Assembly (NCBI GenBank): GCA_001689515.1
Contig: LUJR01000040.1
Location: 4,970-68,969, forward strand
Source of the DNA: Bacteroidales bacterium M7
GTDB taxonomy: Bacteria; Bacteroidota; Bacteroidia; Bacteroidales; Muribaculaceae
Reading direction: 5' to 3'
Length of the DNA: 64,000 bases
The notes below the pieces were generated by a model. The model was not told where the DNA came from. It was given only the letters and a program-made list of their open reading frames with translations, and ran no database searches. The translations under genes and the position numbers were made by a program. How positions within the stretch are numbered: the first letter of the stretch is position 1; every line of letters starts with the position of its first letter. Below are positions 60,101-64,000 of the stretch, one piece after another.

Positions 60101-61055
60101 AGAGAGCAGTCGCACCCTTGCGACATGCGTAAGCCGCATAGGCACGGTCGACGATGCTCTGGTCGGTGTGTTTTGACCAGCCGTCGGTATTGGAGTATGT
60201 GTCATGGCTCTCACCCCAGTAAACGACTTTGGAACCAAGACCATGATTGACATCCCAGCCACCACCGTGACCACCGGGGATACCGCCGTTGCTTTTCGCA
60301 GCATAATCACAATATTCATTGTCGGTTACAGCCATATATTGACCGTATTCCTTGATGATGCCTTCGTTAGGACCTGGTTTGTCAAGGATTTCACCATAGT
60401 GGTACATGCCAGGGACAGAAGTAACAGAAGACCAGAAGCCACAACCTTCAGAGGGAAGACCGATGTGCTTGGCGGCATCCCAGCGGATACCTTTGACGCC
60501 CATGCTCTTAAGGTCTTCGACATATGCTTTGCCTCGAGCTATGACCTGGGCATCTTCAGAGTTAACATCTCCATAATCACCAAGCTGTCCATGTGTGATG
60601 GAGCAGCGGTCACCGTAATTGATGCCGCCTTCCCAACGCACGCGACCATTTGCGTCCCACCATGTATCATGGTAACCGGCTGTCTTATCGACATGGTTGG
60701 CAACAACATCGACGATAACCTTGATGCCGTAGGTAGCAGCCTCTTCACAGAGAGCTTTGAGTTCTTCACGAGTTGCAATACCGCCCTTGAAAGCGAGATC
60801 ATAGGGACGATAGAGGTCATGCCAAGGATAACCTACCTTGGAGTCGCTGCGCTGCATCGGGCTAAGCTGCACCGAGCCGTAACCGGCTGCCGCGATAGCA
60901 GGGAGCTCTGCCTTCACCTGGTTTGCAGTCCAGTTGAAGCAGTGGAGGATGTTGCCGTCCTGAATGTTGGCGGGCAGACCGTAGTCGGCAGCACGCAACA
61001 TGCCCGGAAGGGCGAGGACCATCAACATCAACGCTGAGAGTAAACGTTTAGACAT
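57189..61055 (-). CDS. Secreted multidomain GH13 alpha-amylase
   Basis: A 1288-residue exported enzyme. Signal peptide MSKRLLSALMLMVLALPGML. The GH13 barrel (about 25-430) has VIVDVVANHVD, nucleophile D193 (GVKGIRWDAAKHIG), acid/base E222 (YHYGEILDK) and D285 (GESHDTYSN). Then, joined by Asp/Pro/Asn linkers (PNPGPDPDPDP, three more), come a SusE/F-like starch-binding domain (WILGNLSGAAGWST), two CBM26-like modules (VHYWGGSAPSSWPGVTM; YSFVGTTANNGAWPGNAM), a chitobiase-like domain (STIYYTTDNSTPTESS), a CBM9-like module and a C-terminal T9SS-like sorting tail (LPAGIYIINIDG). It is likely an outer-surface starch degrader. Confidence 0.92.
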   Translation of the reverse strand: MSKRLLSALMLMVLALPGMLRAADYGLPANIQDGNILHCFNWTANQVKAELPAIAAAGYGSVQLSPMQRSDSKVGYPWHDLYRPYDLAFKGGIATREELKALCEEAATYGIKVIVDVVANHVDKTAGYHDTWWDANGRVRWEGGINYGDRCSITHGQLGDYGDVNSEDAQVIARGKAYVEDLKSMGVKGIRWDAAKHIGLPSEGCGFWSSVTSVPGMYHYGEILDKPGPNEGIIKEYGQYMAVTDNEYCDYAAKSNGGIPGGHGGGWDVNHGLGSKVVYWGESHDTYSNTDGWSKHTDQSIVDRAYAAYACRKGATALYLARPDATEFNSIKIGKGSKTAYKSAHIAAVNKFRNAMVGKADYFTGTGNACSITRQGGGAVIVMKGSGNISIANGGGYCPAGTYKDMVSGGTFTVTASTISGNVGSSGIAVIMKDGVGPDPNPGPDPDPDPDPTASMWILGNLSGAAGWSTTPGTGMAMTQSGSTYTAKGVTFVAATGETTCYFNLTDYVGSTWDDLNMTANRYGAATEGEAITLGSAATIVKYANGVDASGCLSWTVAPGTYDITADLSSMKLTVVKTGDNPNPNPDPDPDPTPGTLTITGDYNLAYSGDKANVHYWGGSAPSSWPGVTMTTATGSDGKTYKVAKIDATSTGCLFNTNGDENKTGDLKYSGSFVMTDNGPSTTAVTFKGGDNPNPNPDPDPSSITIYYDNSVTSWSSVNCYSFVGTTANNGAWPGNAMTLVEGKVYKATIPAGSSVVFNGDSKQTVDVIGVQDKHIYKGLAEQQANGGGTMCNKVEDGGVYGDDPNPQPTKPVVSASPASGSFSESITVTLSVTPAGSTIYYTTDNSTPTESSTKYTAALKFTETTTLNAFAVAADGTKGDVKSFRYTKSSNPGPQPQPGNNLITDYYKVNPDGHYGTNKTINVTGHPATSAFSNWTEAELIAQGVARDVCQAFRGTHERPIVDSYAIYGAYDSQNLYLGVQMVYTVWDLGGEGKQPGESKPHNMDGHMIWAFDLDPNKSFDGYIAGAGPIWSDKFKGAKFENGVDHILMAGTKPQTNNFTFFKPTPDGHASYDPEYCIAKPEGLKYGYADGLLPSIEHIWGQSEFGYDPELLKGNTGFVDLRSEIDDDAHTFYEFKIPLSLLGITDDYIRTNGIGVMYVDKYGVSPVGGTPYDPSYFDNPFDEYSYGDNTSKEKEDEDIITYAPARIGAGAPLSTNTIKSDRDLTANFRLGEGFIEFYGLNGEAVSVSSVDGRSMFNSRSTSDVTVELPAGIYIINIDGVGKAVRVR

Positions 61056-61639
61056 TTTACTTTTGAATTGGTGTTAAATAGGATTAATGGATATATTGAG
61101 AGCTAATAAAATAAGCCAAGTGGAATTTTGACTGCCTGATGGCATAGAGTCCAACCCGTGCACAAAACACTGCTTTTTAATCTTTAAGCCGCATGGACGA
61201 TATTAGTAAGGCAAGAAAGTTGGTTGGCTATGACATTTACAGCGGGAATTGTACCTTGTGAGAATTTGGCATCACGTGCCGCCGCTTGTATGTTCCTCTG
61301 TGCCGCTATGGCGTGACAATCTTTGCCAGACTGCACCGCCTATTATAAATAATCAGAGGAGTGTGTATGAAATTCGCAATATTTTCACAAAGATAATACT
61401 ATTTTTTGAAATTATAAATATACCACAGCATCCACGTTTATGTTTTTACACAAACATTAACATATTTCAGCAAACCATAACTGATGTGTAGGGACATGCC
61501 ATGGCATGTCCGCATATATGCGAAATGTCGATAATGGGGATTCGGACATGCCACGGCATGTCCCTACACCAAGATTTTATTCACTATATGATGCAAAGCG
61601 TTGGGGCTATATCAGGCATACATATATCCTGTCGGGACA
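61056..61639. other. Long non-coding gap before amylase gene
   Basis: Nearly 600 bases without a protein I can support. The minus strand has TTTA (61418-61415)-N19-TATCTTTG (61395-61388), the only good promoter match, which would give the amylase a leader of about 325 bases. No clear riboswitch or terminator hairpin was found in that leader. The REP pair at 61,488-61,567 occupies the distal end. Confidence 0.5.
61488..61567. repeat. Inverted REP pair, first core type
   Basis: REPs at 61488-61510 (core ATGCC-AT-GGCAT) and inverted 61545-61567 (core with AC), spacer 34 bases. It lies between the divergent-side promoter region of the amylase and the end of the TPR gene. Confidence 0.82.
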
Positions 61640-63841
61640 TCAGATCAGACGGTCGATGACTATGCCGGTCATGAGATCGTCGACTCCAGCGGCACGGAGG
61701 TGCTTGAGGTCTTCCTGCATCGACTTGGCAAAGGCTGCTTTGCCACCTCCGGGCATCTCTATGGCTCGCTTGTACATGTCTATTGCTTCGTGATAGTGAT
61801 GCGTAGCCATCTCAAGGTGTCCGAGATTGATCATATCCGCAGGCATCGGAGCATCTTCAAGAACTCGCTCATAGTAACGGCGCGATGTGTCATAATCACC
61901 AGTCAGAAACGATATCCAGGCGATAGGCCGGAGAGTCTTGCGCGACGAGGGATCAAGAAATTCCACCTTGAAATACAATTTCAGTGCATCGCTGTTACGT
62001 CCCAACTCTGCAAGGGCATTGGCTTTCTGCAAGGTCAGAGAGAGATTGTCAGTATCATCGGCAAGCAGACGGTCATAATAAGCCAATGCCTTGGCTGGAT
62101 TGCCCATCACACGGTGGCAAGCGGCTATGCGTCGCCACGTCCACTTGTTTGTGGCATCAAGCATCTCCGCCTGCTCATAGAGACGCAGGGCTGCTTCATG
62201 ATGACCAAGTTTCTGCTCCGAATATCCCATTTTCTGATATATCTGAGCCTTGCTGTCGGCAAGGGGGAGCAATTTGTTGAATACCGTGACAGCATCAGCC
62301 CAATATCCATGACGAAACAGGAACTCGGCTATGAGTGACAGATTGTCAGCATCATCAAACGTATCAGCTATTTGGGGGATGTCGACAGGATTGAATCCTG
62401 ATGCAAACGGATCCTTAAATTCCCCTTTGCGGCGGAAGAGCTTGAAGAAACGGTACAGGTCGCGGATATAATTTGTCGCATACACCTCGCGGCCGCCATC
62501 CTCACGGTGCAGCTCAGCGTTGCGCATCTCTGCCATATTGATGTTTTGCGCTTCAAACTGCTGCATCATCATCTTGCGCTGCGTCTCAGGGAGGCTGTTG
62601 ATGCTGAAAAGCATCGAGAACCTATCACTACTGCATACAAAGTCAGATGCCGCGATCATATCAGCCACAGCATCGCCTCCGGAAGTGCTTCGCAGCTGCA
62701 TCATGGCAGAATGGTCATCATGAAACGGCATGAACCAGTTTGTCATATCACTGAAAAAAGGATAGCTCTTGAGATGTGAGAAGGTTGCCATCATCACATC
62801 GCTCCCCTCTTCCTGCATCTCGCTGAGTTTCTTGAGTTTGTCATTGAGACCGCTGCGTTCGAGCAGTTCCTCCCACTCGGGATTCTCACCAAGAGATGCA
62901 GGGTCATCCACCGCCCCCTCGTCATTGAGTTTGCGGTAGATGTCGGGACGCAGTTTGAGCATCGACGGTATGACCTCCTCTGTCATAGTCTTGGCTATCT
63001 TCTCCGTGTCACGTGTGCGAAGCAGCAGCAGAGCCGCCATCTTCACATCCCTGTGCCATGAAGCCATATCAGCCAACGCGGCGAGACGGTCATCCACTGG
63101 CTTGCCGAGTGATTCGCCACGATATATCCATAACACCATCAGTATGGCTATAAATGACCTCATGGAAAGCTGTGGATCTGTGGCATCCACGTTGTCGGAA
63201 TATATATCTGCCAATAAAAGCAGTTTCTGCTCGTCGTAATATTCCATGCACCCGAGCATAAGGGCTGAAATCAGGAACAGCTTGAGATGGCGCGGCGTGC
63301 TGTCAGACTGCATCATCTCCCTTACGGATGCAATATCCTCATGTTTCATGGGATAAGAAATCCATATCATACGGAACAGATCGGCAGCCTTGCTCTCCCG
63401 AGCCTTGACATCCTCTATATTAATAGAGCCGCCAGTAAAAACGCGCAAAGCGCTCTCCTTGGCATCCTTCATCAACTGAGCCGAAAGAGATGCGATGGTA
63501 GTCTCAGGGTGAAGCTGAGAATATCTCAGTGCATCAAAATACATGGTAGAGGCATCCTTTGACTTGGCATGCCGCACCATGCGATCAGCAAGCGTGCGTA
63601 TGCCCTTGACTATGCCGAGATAGACGTTTTTACGTTCGGGATCATCAATGCCGTCAAGAGCATATCTGCTCATATATTCATAGGACGAACGCATGCGTTC
63701 GATCTCGTCAGTCACTCGCCAGTCACTTGCAGTCATCGAAGCAAGCGTCACCAGCAAGTTCAAAGCTTCGGTTATCCTGCGAGCCTGCACACAGCGGTCG
63801 ATACGACCCTTTACATCCAAAATATCCTTTATATTAATCAT
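61640..63841 (-). CDS. TPR-repeat protein
   Basis: A 733-residue helical protein without signal peptide. Residues about 500-700 contain tetratricopeptide repeats (AQIYQKMGYSEQKLGHHEAA with LRLYEQAEMLD; WTWRRIAACHRVMGNPAKAL with AYYDRLLADD; NALAELGRNSDALKLYFKVE; MINLGHLEMATHHYHEAIDM). The first 480 residues are helical without a family I can name. It is a scaffold or interaction protein, probably cytoplasmic. Large TPR proteins of this type are common and poorly studied in Muribaculaceae-like genomes. Confidence 0.8.
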   Translation of the reverse strand: MINIKDILDVKGRIDRCVQARRITEALNLLVTLASMTASDWRVTDEIERMRSSYEYMSRYALDGIDDPERKNVYLGIVKGIRTLADRMVRHAKSKDASTMYFDALRYSQLHPETTIASLSAQLMKDAKESALRVFTGGSINIEDVKARESKAADLFRMIWISYPMKHEDIASVREMMQSDSTPRHLKLFLISALMLGCMEYYDEQKLLLLADIYSDNVDATDPQLSMRSFIAILMVLWIYRGESLGKPVDDRLAALADMASWHRDVKMAALLLLRTRDTEKIAKTMTEEVIPSMLKLRPDIYRKLNDEGAVDDPASLGENPEWEELLERSGLNDKLKKLSEMQEEGSDVMMATFSHLKSYPFFSDMTNWFMPFHDDHSAMMQLRSTSGGDAVADMIAASDFVCSSDRFSMLFSINSLPETQRKMMMQQFEAQNINMAEMRNAELHREDGGREVYATNYIRDLYRFFKLFRRKGEFKDPFASGFNPVDIPQIADTFDDADNLSLIAEFLFRHGYWADAVTVFNKLLPLADSKAQIYQKMGYSEQKLGHHEAALRLYEQAEMLDATNKWTWRRIAACHRVMGNPAKALAYYDRLLADDTDNLSLTLQKANALAELGRNSDALKLYFKVEFLDPSSRKTLRPIAWISFLTGDYDTSRRYYERVLEDAPMPADMINLGHLEMATHHYHEAIDMYKRAIEMPGGGKAAFAKSMQEDLKHLRAAGVDDLMTGIVIDRLI

Positions 63842-63914
63842 ATGATAGCGTTCAAATCAATTAACCTCGTAAAGATACAACATTTATGGGAGATTATTAG
63901 ATTGCTCCACAGCA

Positions 63915-63962
63915 TATAAGATTTATAAGTCTTATGAGATTTATAAGATTTATAAGACTTAC
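63915..63962. repeat. TATAAG-type short repeat tract
   Basis: ATAAGATTTATAAGTCTTAT and further TTATAAGATT/TTATAAGACTTA copies run in tandem. Short related tracts occur at 16,120-16,136, 23,725-23,747 and 56,841-56,857, always intergenic. Their role is unknown. The last 40 bases of the window look like half of a GC hairpin (GGGGCG... AGCGCCCC) cut by the edge. Confidence 0.55.
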
Positions 63963-64000
63963 AGATCCCGTGGGGCGTGTGCAAAAAAAGAGCGCCCCGG

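Overview
The window reads as a chromosomal segment of a gut Bacteroidales bacterium, most likely of the Muribaculaceae/Bacteroides type. The grounds are sequence-level: several host genes have the Bacteroidetes promoter TTTG-N19-TAnnTTTG (exact or near-exact at dnaN, the OmpA-family gene, parB and the DUF5683 gene). The gene content also fits: DUF4835, DUF5683, a GH97 glucosidase, an OmpA-family porin, a T9SS-like tail on a secreted amylase, and dnaN-exonuclease-coaBC-DUF4835-recN in a row. Species cannot be fixed from the window.

Bases 1 to about 16,070 are the right end of a prophage (or phage-like element) integrated in the 3' half of a tRNA-Thr(CGT) gene; only the attachment copy at 16,029-16,070 is visible. 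Reading leftward from the control region (about 12,780-12,998), the minus-strand early genes include small coupled ORFs, a zinc-finger protein, a RAMP-like unknown, a Sak4-type ATPase with a PD-(D/E)XK nuclease, a clamp-like protein, a MazG pyrophosphatase, tRNA-Leu(CAA), a split C5 cytosine methyltransferase, a frameshifted HNH homing endonuclease and a winged-helix replication initiator with iteron-like repeats inside its gene. Rightward from the control region run the Xre repressor, three cargo genes (membrane protein, winged helix-TM protein, lipoprotein) and a MerR regulator. A 650-base non-coding stretch (9,978-10,628) holds four copies of an RNA-like element made of a tRNA T-arm, an acceptor-like stem and a predicted pseudoknot. 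This is the strongest candidate here for something undescribed.

From 16,148 to 37,162 lies core host DNA: aguB-rlmB-recN-DUF4835-coaBC-exonuclease-dnaN on the minus strand, the OmpA-family gene, then parB, parA, an outer-membrane beta-barrel receptor, DUF5683 and an MltD-like transglycosylase on the plus strand, then an AlkD-like protein, a flippase and an EnvC-like protein on the minus strand. A perfect 52-bp palindrome at 37,161-37,212 sits between the EnvC-like gene and an AT-richer defence island: a HpaII-type restriction-modification system, a two-gene unit of unknown function (323-aa protein plus multi-pass membrane protein) and a broken HNH gene.

From 42 kb to the end are a GH97 glucosidase, an MscS-type channel, asparaginase, MetRS, a phosphoethanolamine-transferase-like enzyme, an M16 protease, an ArgC homologue lacking its catalytic cysteine, WaaA, GltX, a 1288-residue multidomain amylase and a TPR protein. 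Host intergenic gaps carry REP-like palindromes starting GTAGGG, mostly as inverted pairs, in at least three sequence families. They are absent from the prophage.
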